Assembly: GCA_050742155.1 (NCBI GenBank) | Contig: JBOGFC010000162.1 | Location: 1 to 19,227, forward strand | Length of the DNA stretch: 19,227 nucleotides | Origin: JBOGFC01 sp050742155 | GTDB taxonomy: Bacteria > Actinomycetota > Acidimicrobiia > Spongiisociales > JALYHC01 | Reading direction: 5' to 3' | Shown: positions 7,572-17,819 of the stretch, piece after piece | How the letters are laid out: each line of letters opens with the position of its first letter | Position numbering within the stretch: position 1 is the stretch's first letter | Notes under the pieces: model-generated | What the model was told of the DNA's origin: nothing | The model's input: the letters and a program-made list of their open reading frames with translations, nothing else | Databases searched by the model: none | Made by a program: the position numbers and the translations under genes

Positions 7572-7799
7572 TTATTCGGAGGGCTCGAAGCCCACCTTGC
7601 CCTCGGCGATCTCCTCGAGGGCGATGGTCAGGGGCTTGCGGGAGAGCGAGTGCACCTGAGGCGGGACGTAGTGGCCCAGGCCCTCGCCCAGCTGGTTGAA
7701 ATAGGCGTTGATCTGGCGAGCTCGCCGGGCAGCCAGCACGACCAGCGTGAAGCGCCCGTCGACCTTGTCCAAGACGTCTTCGATGGGTGGATCGATCAT
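7572..7799 (-). CDS. rpoZ: RNA polymerase omega subunit
   Basis: This is the small subunit that helps RNA polymerase beta-prime fold and assemble. The 75-residue frame begins MIDPPIEDVLDKVDGRFTL and contains VVLAARRARQIN, the helical RpoZ core, followed by SRKPLTIALEEIAEGKV. The frame is open 20 codons further upstream, but those codons (with SPLPKGGG) come from the hairpin repeat at the gmk end and are not family sequence, so the ATG at 7799 is preferred. GGGAGGGGGAG from the repeat lies about 12 nt upstream and may act as the ribosome-binding site. Lying between gmk and coaBC is the actinobacterial order. Confidence 0.93.
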   Translation of the reverse strand: MIDPPIEDVLDKVDGRFTLVVLAARRARQINAYFNQLGEGLGHYVPPQVHSLSRKPLTIALEEIAEGKVGFEPSE

Positions 7800-7812
7800 C
7801 AGAACCTGCACT

Positions 7813-7864
7813 CCCCCTCCCTTTGGGAGGGGGCTAGGGGGAGGGATCCCTCTGTTCAACAGAG
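7813..7864. repeat. GC-rich hairpin repeat (REP-like) at the gmk 3' end
   Basis: CCCCCTCCC (7813-7821), TTT, then GGGAGGGGG (7825-7833) form a perfect 9-bp stem with a 3-nt loop. Next come CTAGGGGGAGGG, the palindrome AGGGATCCCT and the perfect palindrome CTCTGTTCAACAGAG (7850-7864). The gmk stop lies inside it. Similar short repeats that encode SPLPKGGG-like peptides occur in unrelated genomes (from memory). There is no T-run on either side, so a simple intrinsic terminator is unlikely. Confidence 0.6.
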
Positions 7865-8466
7865 AGTATACGCAGGATCTCCTCCACCGCCCGATCCACC
7901 CAGTCGTTGACGACGACGTGGTCGAAGAGGTGGGTCAGGTCGAGCTGGGCCCGGGCGATCTCCAGCCGCCGGCGGATGTCCTCCTCCTCGTCCCCCCGTC
8001 CCCGCAGCCTCCGCCGGAGCTCCGCCTCGGAGGGGGCGGTCACGAAGATCACCACCGCCTCCGGATAGGCCGACTTCACCTGCCTGGCCCCGTTCAGCTC
8101 GATCTCGAGCACCACATGCTCTCGGCGGGCCAGATGCTCCTCGACCGGCGCCCGCGGCGTGCCGTACAGCTCCCCGTTGTAGAGGGCCGTCTCCAAGAAC
8201 TCCCCGGCGGCCTCCATCCGCTCGAACTCGGGGCGCTCGACGAAGCGGTAGTCGACGCCCTCCTCCTCGCCGGGACGGGGGTCGCGGGTGGTCACCGAGA
8301 CGGAGAGGTGGAAGGGCAGCCGCTCGGCCAGGGCATCGACGACCGTTCCCTTGCCGGCCCCGGAGGGGCCGGTGATCACGACGAGCTTGCTAGGAGAACT
8401 CTCTGAGGAGCGACTCCCGCTGGCGGGCGCCGAGCCCGCGGATCCGCCGATTCTCTGCGATCCCAT
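7834..8466 (-). CDS. gmk: Guanylate kinase
   Basis: It phosphorylates GMP to GDP. The P-loop GPSGAGKGT is at 33-41. Also visible are SVSVTTRDPRPGEEEGVDYRFV, ERMEAAGEFLETALYNGELYGTP and the lid region GRGDEEEDIRRRL. The protein is 210 residues. The ATG at 8466 has GGAGAG four bases upstream and adds about 28 Ser/Gly-rich residues before the first strand, overlapping mihF by 77 nt. The only other start near the core is a GTG at 8379, which would remove part of strand 1, so the ATG is preferred. The last residues (RDPSP) come from a hairpin repeat. The place between mihF and rpoZ matches Mycobacterium. Confidence 0.95.
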   Translation of the reverse strand: MGSQRIGGSAGSAPASGSRSSESSPSKLVVITGPSGAGKGTVVDALAERLPFHLSVSVTTRDPRPGEEEGVDYRFVERPEFERMEAAGEFLETALYNGELYGTPRAPVEEHLARREHVVLEIELNGARQVKSAYPEAVVIFVTAPSEAELRRRLRGRGDEEEDIRRRLEIARAQLDLTHLFDHVVVNDWVDRAVEEILRILSVEQRDPSP

Positions 8467-8707
8467 GGCTCTCCAGCGCTCGCTTGGCCCTCACCTTGCC
8501 CACCCCGGGGAGGGATGAGAGTACCGAGTCGATCTTCATGCCGGCGATGAGGTCGTTCTCGTCGGCCCGCCGGAAGAGCTCTCTCAGGCCGACCGATCCT
8601 GTCTTGAGCAGCTCCTTTTGCTCGGCCCGGACTCGGCGGGCTTGCTGCGCCTTGGCGAGGGCCGCCTTGCGCTGGTCGGGGGTCAAACGCGGGGGTTGCG
8701 TCGTCAT
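8390..8707 (-). CDS. mihF: Actinobacterial integration host factor (mIHF/sIHF type)
   Basis: This small basic nucleoid protein binds and bends DNA; it is unrelated in fold to proteobacterial IHF. The 105-residue protein has a charged helical N-terminus (LTPDQRKAALAKAQQARR) and an SVGLRELF segment. A helix-two-turn-helix type core follows: GMKIDSVLSSLPGVGKVRAK (57-76), then ALESHGI and RRIRGLG. The ATG at 8707 is preceded by a run of GGAGGAGGA, a very strong ribosome-binding site. It lies 58 nt after pyrF and its 3' end overlaps gmk. From memory the family is confined to actinobacteria, so it is the best taxonomic marker in the window. Confidence 0.95.
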   Translation of the reverse strand: MTTQPPRLTPDQRKAALAKAQQARRVRAEQKELLKTGSVGLRELFRRADENDLIAGMKIDSVLSSLPGVGKVRAKRALESHGIAENRRIRGLGARQRESLLREFS

Positions 8708-8730
8708 TCCTCCTCCTCTCGTCGGGAGGA
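8708..8730 (-). promoter_or_regulatory. Possible hairpin covering the mihF ribosome-binding site
   Basis: On the minus strand, TCCTCC (8725-8730) can pair with GGAGGA (8711-8716) across an 8-nt loop, masking the mihF Shine-Dalgarno run. The stem is short and may be coincidental in purine-rich sequence. The rest of the pyrF-mihF gap (8731-8765) has no convincing promoter. Confidence 0.25.
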
Positions 8731-8765
8731 CTCTATCAAGCCAACCCCCGGCCACCGAGGATTCA

Positions 8766-9479
8766 TCAGCGGTCCGCCAGCACCGTCCTCGCCAGCTCGG
8801 CGGCCGCCTCGACCGGGTCGCGTGCCCCGGTGATCGCCCGGCCCACCACCAGCAGATCGGCGCCGTGTCGCAGCGCCTCTCCGGGAGTAGCCGTGCGAGC
8901 CTGATCATCCGCGTCCGTCCCCGCAGGGCGGATGCCCGGAGTGACCCTGCGGAGGCCCGGGGCCACGTCGGCCACCACCCGAAGCTCCCGGGGCGAGCAG
9001 ACCACCCCTTCGCAACCCGCCTCCCCGGCCAGGCGGGCCAGTCGGGCGGTGAGCTTCCCCGGGCTGGGCAAGCCGGCATCGGCAAGGTGTGATGCGGAGA
9101 GGCTGGTGAGCACGGTGATCGCCAGCAGCCCGGCCGGGCGCCCACCCGCTCCCTCGGTCAGGCCTTCCTCGGCCGCCTCCAGCATGGCCCGGCCTCCTGC
9201 GCCGTGCACGCTCACCCAGCGCGTCCCCAGCCTGCCCAGCTGGTAGGCGGCCCTGCCCACCGTGGTCGGGATATCGTGCAGCTTGGCGTCGGCGAAGACC
9301 GGCTTGCCGAGCGCCCCGAGGGCCGCCACCGTGGCCGGTCCCGGCCCCATGAGCAGCTCGAGGCCCACCTTGAACCCGCCCACATGGGGGGCCACCGCCT
9401 TGGCGAGCCGCACCGCCCGCTCGGCGCTCTCCACGTCCAGGGCGAGAAGGATGGGGTTCTCGGGGAGCGGCCCGCTCAC
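8766..9479 (-). CDS. pyrF: Orotidine 5'-phosphate decarboxylase
   Basis: It catalyses the last step of UMP synthesis, converting OMP to UMP. Counting from GTG 9479 it is 237 residues, with the class I active-site set D15 (LLALD), K37 (FKVGLELL) and FADAKLHDIPTTV with D64, K66 and D69. VHGAGG and VTPGIRPAGTDADDQAR with the phosphate-gripping arginine follow. The GTG overlaps the pyrD stop as GTGA. The same frame stays open far upstream to about 10526 only because of GC bias and the carB-end repeats; none of that is PyrF sequence. This is the last pyr gene before mihF. Confidence 0.97.
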   Translation of the reverse strand: MSGPLPENPILLALDVESAERAVRLAKAVAPHVGGFKVGLELLMGPGPATVAALGALGKPVFADAKLHDIPTTVGRAAYQLGRLGTRWVSVHGAGGRAMLEAAEEGLTEGAGGRPAGLLAITVLTSLSASHLADAGLPSPGKLTARLARLAGEAGCEGVVCSPRELRVVADVAPGLRRVTPGIRPAGTDADDQARTATPGEALRHGADLLVVGRAITGARDPVEAAAELARTVLADR

Positions 9480-10365
9480 GGGCCGCCGATCAGTTCGGCC
9501 ACCCTGGTGAGACGGTGCCTTCGGCAGTAAGCCCGGAGCTCGGCCAGGATACGCCTCCCGGCTCGAGGCTCGGCGAAATGCACCGTCCCCAGTCCCACCG
9601 CCTGAGCTCCTGCCAGGAGGTACTCGACCACGTCTGCACCGCTTCGCACCCCCCCGCATCCGAGGATGGGAGCCTGGGGCAGCGCCCGCCGCACTTCCCA
9701 GACGCTGCGGATGGCGATCGGCTTGAGGGGTGCTCCCGAGTAGCCGCCCACCACGCCGGAGAGCAGCGGGCGACCCGTCTCCACGTCGAAGCCGGCCCCC
9801 CAGATGGTGTTGGTGAGCACCAGCCAGTCGGCGCCCCCTTCCATGCAGGCGGTGGCCACCGCCACGATATCCGCCGCGTTGGGCGACAGCTTGGCGCCGA
9901 TAGGGATCTGCACCGAGCCTCGCACGGCGGCCACCACCTCTCTCGCGGCGGCCGGATCGAGGGCGAACATCAACCCGCTCTCCAGGTTGGGGCACGATAG
10001 GTTGAGCTCCACCGCCTGCACCCCGGCGCCCTCCAAACCCTTGGCCACCCGGCAGTACTCCTCGAACCTGGTGCCGACCGCCGATCCCCACACCAGGACG
10101 CCTGCCTGGCCCAGACGTGGACCGACCTCGTCCACCCAGTGGTCGATGCCCGGGTTCTGGATACCCACGCCGTTGAGCATCCCGGCTCCGGCCGGGGCCA
10201 GGCGAGGCTCCGGACGGCCCGCCCACGGATCGCCACTCACCGATTTGGCCACTGCCGCCCCGTAGGCCCCAAGTGCCCCCACGGGTGCGAAATCCACCAC
10301 CGACCCCACCGTGCCCGAAGCCGCCACCAGCGGGGTGCGCAGCTCGAGGGGACCCAGCCTGGTGG

Positions 10366-10375
<10 letters not shown>
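9476..10375 (-). CDS. pyrD: Dihydroorotate dehydrogenase, class 1B-like catalytic subunit
   Basis: It oxidises dihydroorotate to orotate using FMN. The 299-residue protein has K44 (AVAKSVS), MLNGVGIQNPG (66-76), NLSCPN (125-130) with catalytic base C128, GAKLSPN and the phosphate-binding GCGGVRSGADVVEYLLAGA. A cysteine base and no N-terminal membrane extension point to class 1, soluble; the overall pattern looks most like the NAD-linked 1B type. That type needs the iron-sulfur/FAD subunit PyrK, which is not in the window. The GTG at 10375 lies inside the 3' end of carB (10-nt overlap) and has AGAGGAAC as ribosome-binding site. From memory, mycobacteria use the unrelated quinone-linked class 2 enzyme. 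Confidence 0.94.
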
Positions 10376-13778
<3,403 letters not shown>

Positions 13779-13779
<1 letters not shown>

Positions 13780-14993
13780 TACCCCTCCCTCCCCCCTCCT
13801 CGTTTTGGCGCGCGAACTTCACACCCTGGTGTGATTTCTGCGCGCCAGAACGCCTCGATCAGCTCCCCGAAGCGATCGAAGAGGCCCACCGCGTCGCGCG
13901 GGCCGGGGGCCGCCTCCGGGTGATATTGGACCGAGAAGGCCGGGACCTCCAGGCACTCCAGCCCTTCCAGGGTCCCATCGTTGAGGTTCTGGTGGGTGGG
14001 ACGCAACTCTCCGAACTCGGATTCGACGACTTTCGGGAGGAGCTCAGGGCCGGGGATACCCCGCCGATCGGGAGGCCTCCCGTCGCAGAGGGACCACAGG
14101 TCCACCGCGAAGCCGTGGTTCTGGGCGGTGATCTCCACCTTTCCATCCCGCAGCCGCCGCACCGGGTGGTTGCCCCCGTGATGGCCGAAGGGCAGCTTGA
14201 AGGTCCGGGCACCGAGGGCCAGCCCGAGCAGCTGGTGGCCCAGGCAGATCCCGAACACGGGCACCCGGCCCAGCAGGGCCCGCACCGCCTCGACCGGCCC
14301 GGCCAGCGGCTCCGGATCGCCCGGGCCGTTGGAGAGGAAGACCCCGTCCGGCCGGGCGGCCAGCACCTCCTCGGCGGTGCTGGTGGCCGGGACCACCTCC
14401 ACGTCCCAGCCCCGCTCGGTGAGCCGGCCGAGGATGTCGCGCTTCATCCCGAAGTCGAGGGCCACGATCCGGCCGCGGGCCCTTCCGGAAGCCGCGGCCC
14501 GGTAGGGCCGACGGGTGCTGACCAGCCCGGTCAGGTCCCGCCCGCTCATCCCGGGAGCGGCGGCCGCCCTTCGAGCCAGCTCGCCCTGGTCCACGCCCAC
14601 CCCCAGCGCCGCCGCCATGGCCCCTCGCTCCCGGACGTGGCGGGTGAGGCGCCGGGTGTCCACCTCGGAGATCGCTACCACCCCGTGGCGGACCAGGTAG
14701 TCGCCCAGCGATCCCTCCGCCCGCCAGCTCGACGGGCGGCGAGGCAACGCCCGCACCACCAGTCCCGCCGCCGCCGGTGCTTCGGCCTGGGCGTCTTCGG
14801 CACTGACCCCGTAGTTGCCGATATGGGGCATGGTCATGGTGACCACCTGGCCGGCATAGGAGGGGTCGGTGAGCACCTCCAGGTAACCCGTCATGGAGGT
14901 GTTGAAGACCAGCTCGCCCTCGGCGACCCCCTCCGCACCCACCGACCGGCCCCGGAAGACCTCCCCGTCGGCGGTGACCAGCAGGCCCAACAT
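13779..14993 (-). CDS. carA: Carbamoyl-phosphate synthase small chain (glutamine amidotransferase)
   Basis: It releases ammonia from glutamine and passes it to CarB. The 404-residue protein has the N-terminal CarA domain (VFNTSMTGYLEVLTDPSYAGQ) and a class I amidotransferase domain with nucleophile C250 in FGICLGHQLLG and H358/E360 in QYHPEAAPGPRD. Between QNHGFAVD and LRPTHQNLND there is an extra segment (about 299-329) some 20-25 residues longer than in the E. coli and Bacillus enzymes. The last 20 or so residues after GELIEAF are encoded by a 55-bp palindromic repeat. The ATG at 14993 overlaps the pyrC stop as ATGA and follows an AAGGTGG ribosome-binding site. The open frame upstream into pyrC is not CarA. 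Confidence 0.97.
13798..13852. repeat. 55-bp palindromic repeat, copy A, in the carA 3' end
   Basis: Its arms match those of copy B at 17820-17874: 22 of 23 bases on the left (TGGCGCGCGAACTTC core) and 14 of 15 on the right (TGCGCGCCAGAACG). The central 17 bases are unrelated. GTTTTGGCGCGC pairs with GCGCGCCAGAAC with one mismatch (12-bp stem). The core of this copy holds its own small palindrome ACACC-CT-GGTGT. It encodes the last residues of CarA. Confidence 0.85.
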
Positions 14994-16267
14994 CAGGGGA
15001 CCACCTTTCCGTCCCGCCAGGTGACCCGCCCCCCGAAGATCGTGAAGCGCACCCCGCCCACGAGCTCTCTCCCGGCGAAAGGGGAGTTCTGGGCTCGCGA
15101 GATGAAGGTCTCCGGCGTCCAGGTCATGGCAGGATCGAAGGCCACCAGGTGGGCGGACACGCCCGGCTCCACCCACCGTCCCTGACCCTCCAGGGCGGCG
15201 ATGCGGGCCGGGGCCACGGAAAGTCGATCGAAGAGGGACACCGACTCGAGGTGCAGAGCCGTGTTCACCGCCGCGGCGGCGGTCTCCAGGCCGATGATCC
15301 CGCGCGGGGCCTCCTCGAAGGGGACCTCGGTCTCGTGGGCGGCGTGCGGAGCGTGGTCGGTGGCCACCGCGTCGATGGTCCCCTCGGCCAGGCCCTGCCG
15401 CAGCGCTCGGCGGTCTTCGGGGGACCGGAGCGGGGGATACATCTTGAAGGCCGGATCGGTGCCCTCCACGTCCCGGTGGTCGAAGGTCAGGTGGTGGGGG
15501 CTGACCTCGGCCGTGACCGGCAGACCTTCTGCCTTGGCGGCCCTCACTAGCTCCACCGAGCCGGCCGTGGAGAGGTGCAGGGCGTGGTAGCGCGCTCCGG
15601 TCATTCGTACCAGCGCCAGGTCGCGGGAAAACACCACCTCCTCGGCGGCGGGCGGGATGCCGGCCATCCCCAGCCGCGAGGAGATCTCCCCCTCGTGCAT
15701 GTGGCCGCCCCGAGATAGCCCGGGGTCCTCGGCATGCTGCGCCACCACGGCTCCCAGCTCGGCCAGGTACTCCATGGCCCGGCGGAGGAGCCCGGCGTCT
15801 TCCACCGTGCGACCGTCGTCGGTGAAGATCCGCGCCCCGGCCGCCCACAGCTCGTCGAGGTGGGCCAGGCGTTGACCGGACATGCCCTCGGTGAGGCAGC
15901 CGGCCGGGACCACCTCCACCAGGCCCACCTGCCGGCCCCGCTCGGCGACGTGGCGGGCGAGGTGCCCGGCGTCGGTGGGAGGCTTGGTGTTGGGCATGGC
16001 CACGACGGCGGTGTAACCGCCGGCGGCGGCCGCCCGGGAGCCGCTCTCCACGTCCTCCTTCCATTCCTCGCCCGGCTCTCGCAGGTGGGCGTGCAGATCG
16101 ACGAAGCCGGGTCCTACCCAGGCCCCCCGACAGTCCAGCTCCGCGGCTTGCTTGGCCTGGAGCCCGGAGCCCATCTGGACCACCCGGCCGTCGGACACCA
16201 GAAGATCGGCCTCACGGGGGCCCTGAGGGCTCATCACGAGCCCGTCCCGCAGCAGGAGGTCACTCAC
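14993..16267 (-). CDS. pyrC: Dihydroorotase, class I
   Basis: It cyclises N-carbamoyl-aspartate to dihydroorotate. The 424-residue amidohydrolase has metal ligands in DLHAHLREPGEEWKED, AMPNTKPPTD, the histidine segments AQHAEDP and ALHLSTAGS, VSPHHLTFDH and ATDHAPHA. The strand pattern near both ends (SDLLLRDGLV and FTIFGGRVTWRDGK) fits the composite beta-sandwich of the family. The GTG at 16267 overlaps the pyrB stop as GTGA; another GTG at 16263 is out of frame. Length and motifs are normal. It is coupled to carA by a 1-nt overlap, ATGA. Confidence 0.97.
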   Translation of the reverse strand: MSDLLLRDGLVMSPQGPREADLLVSDGRVVQMGSGLQAKQAAELDCRGAWVGPGFVDLHAHLREPGEEWKEDVESGSRAAAAGGYTAVVAMPNTKPPTDAGHLARHVAERGRQVGLVEVVPAGCLTEGMSGQRLAHLDELWAAGARIFTDDGRTVEDAGLLRRAMEYLAELGAVVAQHAEDPGLSRGGHMHEGEISSRLGMAGIPPAAEEVVFSRDLALVRMTGARYHALHLSTAGSVELVRAAKAEGLPVTAEVSPHHLTFDHRDVEGTDPAFKMYPPLRSPEDRRALRQGLAEGTIDAVATDHAPHAAHETEVPFEEAPRGIIGLETAAAAVNTALHLESVSLFDRLSVAPARIAALEGQGRWVEPGVSAHLVAFDPAMTWTPETFISRAQNSPFAGRELVGGVRFTIFGGRVTWRDGKVVP

Positions 16268-17178
16268 TGGCCCCCCAAACCCCCCAACAATCGAAAGAGC
16301 ACCGCCATCCGCACCGCCACCCCATGGGTCACCTGCTGCGTGATGAGCGAGCGGTGGTGGTCGGCCACCTCCGGGGCGATCTCCACCCCCCGGTTCATCG
16401 GGCCGGGATGCATGACCACAGCTTCGGGACGAAGCCTCTCGAAGCGCTCCCGGGTGAGCCCGTAGCGGCTCACGTACTCCGGCAGGGAGGGGAAGACGGA
16501 ACCGCCCCCTCGCTCGCTTTGGACCCGGAGCAGATAGACCACGTCCAGCTCGCCGAGCAGCTCGTCGAGCGACCCCGCCACGGTGGCCGGCCAACCGGTG
16601 AGATCCACCGGGAGAAGGGTCCGGGGCGCCACCAACACCACTTCGGCGCCCAGCGAGGAGAAGGCGAACAGGTCGGAGCGAGCCACCCGGGAGTGGCGGA
16701 TGTCGCCCACGATCGCTACCCGCAGGCCCTCCACCTTGCCGAAATGGCGGCGGATGGTGAGGGCGTCGAGCAGCGCCTGGGTGGGGTGCTGGTTGGCGCC
16801 GTCTCCCCCGTTGACGACCGGCACTCGCACCCATTCGGCGATCCGCCACGGGGCCCCCGTGGCGCTGTGGCGTACCACCATCAGGTCGGAGCCCATCGCC
16901 TCCAGGGTGAGGGCGGTGTCCTTGAGGCTCTCTCCCTTGGCGAGCGATGACGTGCCGGGGGAAAAGCTCATAGTGTCGGCGGAGAGCGCCTTGGCGGCCC
17001 GCTCGAAGGAGAGCCGCGTGCGCGTGGAGGCCTCGAAGAACATCGTGGTGACCGTCTTCCCGCGCAGGGCGGGCACCTTGGGGATGGGGCGTTCCAGCAC
17101 CTCCACGAACTCGTCCGAGAGGTCGAGGAGCGCCTCCAGCTCGTCGCGGGGCATGCCCTCGGTGGTCAGGAAGTGCAT
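16264..17178 (-). CDS. pyrB: Aspartate carbamoyltransferase catalytic chain
   Basis: It condenses carbamoyl phosphate with aspartate, the first committed step of pyrimidine synthesis. The 304-residue protein has the phosphate-binding STRTR (51-55), KGES (81-84), HPTQALLD with H131, the domain hinge and aspartate-binding DIRHSRVARS and VYLLRVQSER, and HPGPMNRG. No pyrI regulatory chain is present, as expected for actinobacteria, and regulation is more likely through PyrR. The last residues GGLGGQ are encoded by an 18-mer identical to part of the carB tandem repeat. The ATG at 17178 follows the pyrR stop by one base, with GGAGGGGGAG as ribosome-binding site. Confidence 0.97.
   Translation of the reverse strand: MHFLTTEGMPRDELEALLDLSDEFVEVLERPIPKVPALRGKTVTTMFFEASTRTRLSFERAAKALSADTMSFSPGTSSLAKGESLKDTALTLEAMGSDLMVVRHSATGAPWRIAEWVRVPVVNGGDGANQHPTQALLDALTIRRHFGKVEGLRVAIVGDIRHSRVARSDLFAFSSLGAEVVLVAPRTLLPVDLTGWPATVAGSLDELLGELDVVYLLRVQSERGGGSVFPSLPEYVSRYGLTRERFERLRPEAVVMHPGPMNRGVEIAPEVADHHRSLITQQVTHGVAVRMAVLFRLLGGLGGQ
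16268..16285. repeat. 18-mer shared with the carB tandem repeat
   Basis: TGGCCCCCCAAACCCCCC at 16268-16285 also occurs at 10442-10459 and 10526-10543. In both genes it is read in the same frame on the minus strand (GGLGG) and lies at the extreme 3' end of the coding region. Low-complexity composition makes chance or slippage possible. Confidence 0.6.
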
Positions 17179-17179
17179 C

Positions 17180-17707
17180 TCACTCCCCCTCCTCGATCCA
17201 GACCCCTTCCTGATCGTCGATCTCAGCCAGCCGGACCCTCACCCGCTGGTCGAGCGAGGTGGGCAGGTTCTTCCCGACGAAGTCCGCCCGGATGGGAAGC
17301 TCCCGGTGCCCCCGGTCCACCAGCACGGCCAGCTGCACTCGGCGCGGGCGGCCCAGGTCCACCAGGGCGTCGAGCCCGGCGCGGGCGGTGCGGCCTGTGA
17401 AGAGCACGTCGTCCACCAGGACCACCGTCTTGTCGTCCAGGTCGACCGGCACCTCGGTCGGCCCGAGCTGCTCGGTGGGACGCCGGTCGAGGTCGTCCCG
17501 GTAGAGGCCGATGTCCAGCGCTCCCACCGGCACCTTGTCGTTCTCGATCTCGGTGATGACTTCGGCGATGCGGCGAGCCAGCGGCACCCCCCGGGTATGG
17601 ATGCCGAGTAGCACCAGGTCCTTCACTCCCCGGTTGCGCTCCATGATCTCGTGAGCGATGCGCCGCAAGGCCCGCCCGACGTCGGCCGCCTCCATGACCT
17701 TGGTCAT
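17180..17707 (-). CDS. pyrR: PyrR, UMP-responsive attenuation regulator / uracil phosphoribosyltransferase
   Basis: It binds pyr leader RNA when UMP is high and lowers expression of the operon it heads; it often has uracil phosphoribosyltransferase activity. The 175-residue protein begins [20 protein letters not shown]. It has [24 protein letters not shown], the PRPP loop [13 protein letters not shown] (95-107) and the C-terminal [25 protein letters not shown] typical of PyrR. The ATG at 17707 lies 7 nt after a terminator T-run; an ATG at 17695, before the conserved EAADVGR, is possible too. A longer open frame to 17779 would read through the terminator and the PyrR hairpin, so it is rejected. 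Confidence 0.95.
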   Translation of the reverse strand: [175 protein letters not shown]

Positions 17708-17713
17708 GGCATG

Positions 17714-17737
17714 AAAAAGGCCACCCGGTGGGTGGCC
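17714..17737 (-). terminator. Intrinsic terminator (attenuator) in the pyrR leader
   Basis: On the minus strand, GGCCACCC-ACC-GGGTGGCC (17719-17737) is a perfect 8-bp GC stem with a 3-nt loop, followed at once by TTTTT (17714-17718). The T-run ends seven bases before the pyrR ATG. The position between a PyrR-binding hairpin and the gene is that of an attenuator. The GGGTGG of its 3' arm is also the only SD-like sequence for pyrR, so the hairpin could block translation as well. Confidence 0.85.
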
Positions 17738-17762
17738 ACGCGTCGCTGCAGCTTCATATCGG

Positions 17763-17796
17763 CTCCTTCCCGGTCTCACCGGACCGGACTTAAAGG
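17763..17796 (-). promoter_or_regulatory. PyrR-binding RNA element
   Basis: The minus-strand RNA has CCTTTAA (17790-17796), the stem CCGGTC/GACCGG (17782-17787 with 17770-17775) closing the hexaloop CGGTGA (17776-17781), then GGAAGGAG. Lower-stem CCTT pairs with AAGG. This matches the Bacillus PyrR site, which from memory reads CTTTAA-AGTC-CAGAGA-GGCT-AGAAGG, including the CNGNGA loop. It lies directly upstream of the terminator and pyrR. Confidence 0.85.
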
Positions 17797-17805
17797 TCGT
17801 CGGCG

Positions 17806-17814
17806 ACTATATCA
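17806..17814 (-). promoter_or_regulatory. pyr operon promoter, extended -10
   Basis: TGATATAGT on the minus strand is an extended -10 (TGN plus TATAGT, one mismatch to TATAAT). Transcription would begin near 17799, just before the PyrR-binding element, giving a leader of about 90 nt. The -35 position falls inside palindromic repeat copy B (CGCGCC) and is not a recognisable hexamer. Confidence 0.65.
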
Positions 17815-17819
17815 CCCTT

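Noticed and set aside
7800..7859. Upstream extension of rpoZ by 20 codons
   Set aside because: The extra residues come from the hairpin repeat at the gmk end and are not part of the omega subunit family.
14994..16064. Long open frame extending carA upstream into pyrC
   Set aside because: It is an Arg/Gly/Pro-rich shadow of pyrC. The MLGLLVTADG start and the ATGA overlap define the carA start.
17708..17779. Upstream extension of pyrR by 24 codons
   Set aside because: It would pass through the terminator and part of the PyrR-binding hairpin, and conserved PyrR sequence begins only after 17707.
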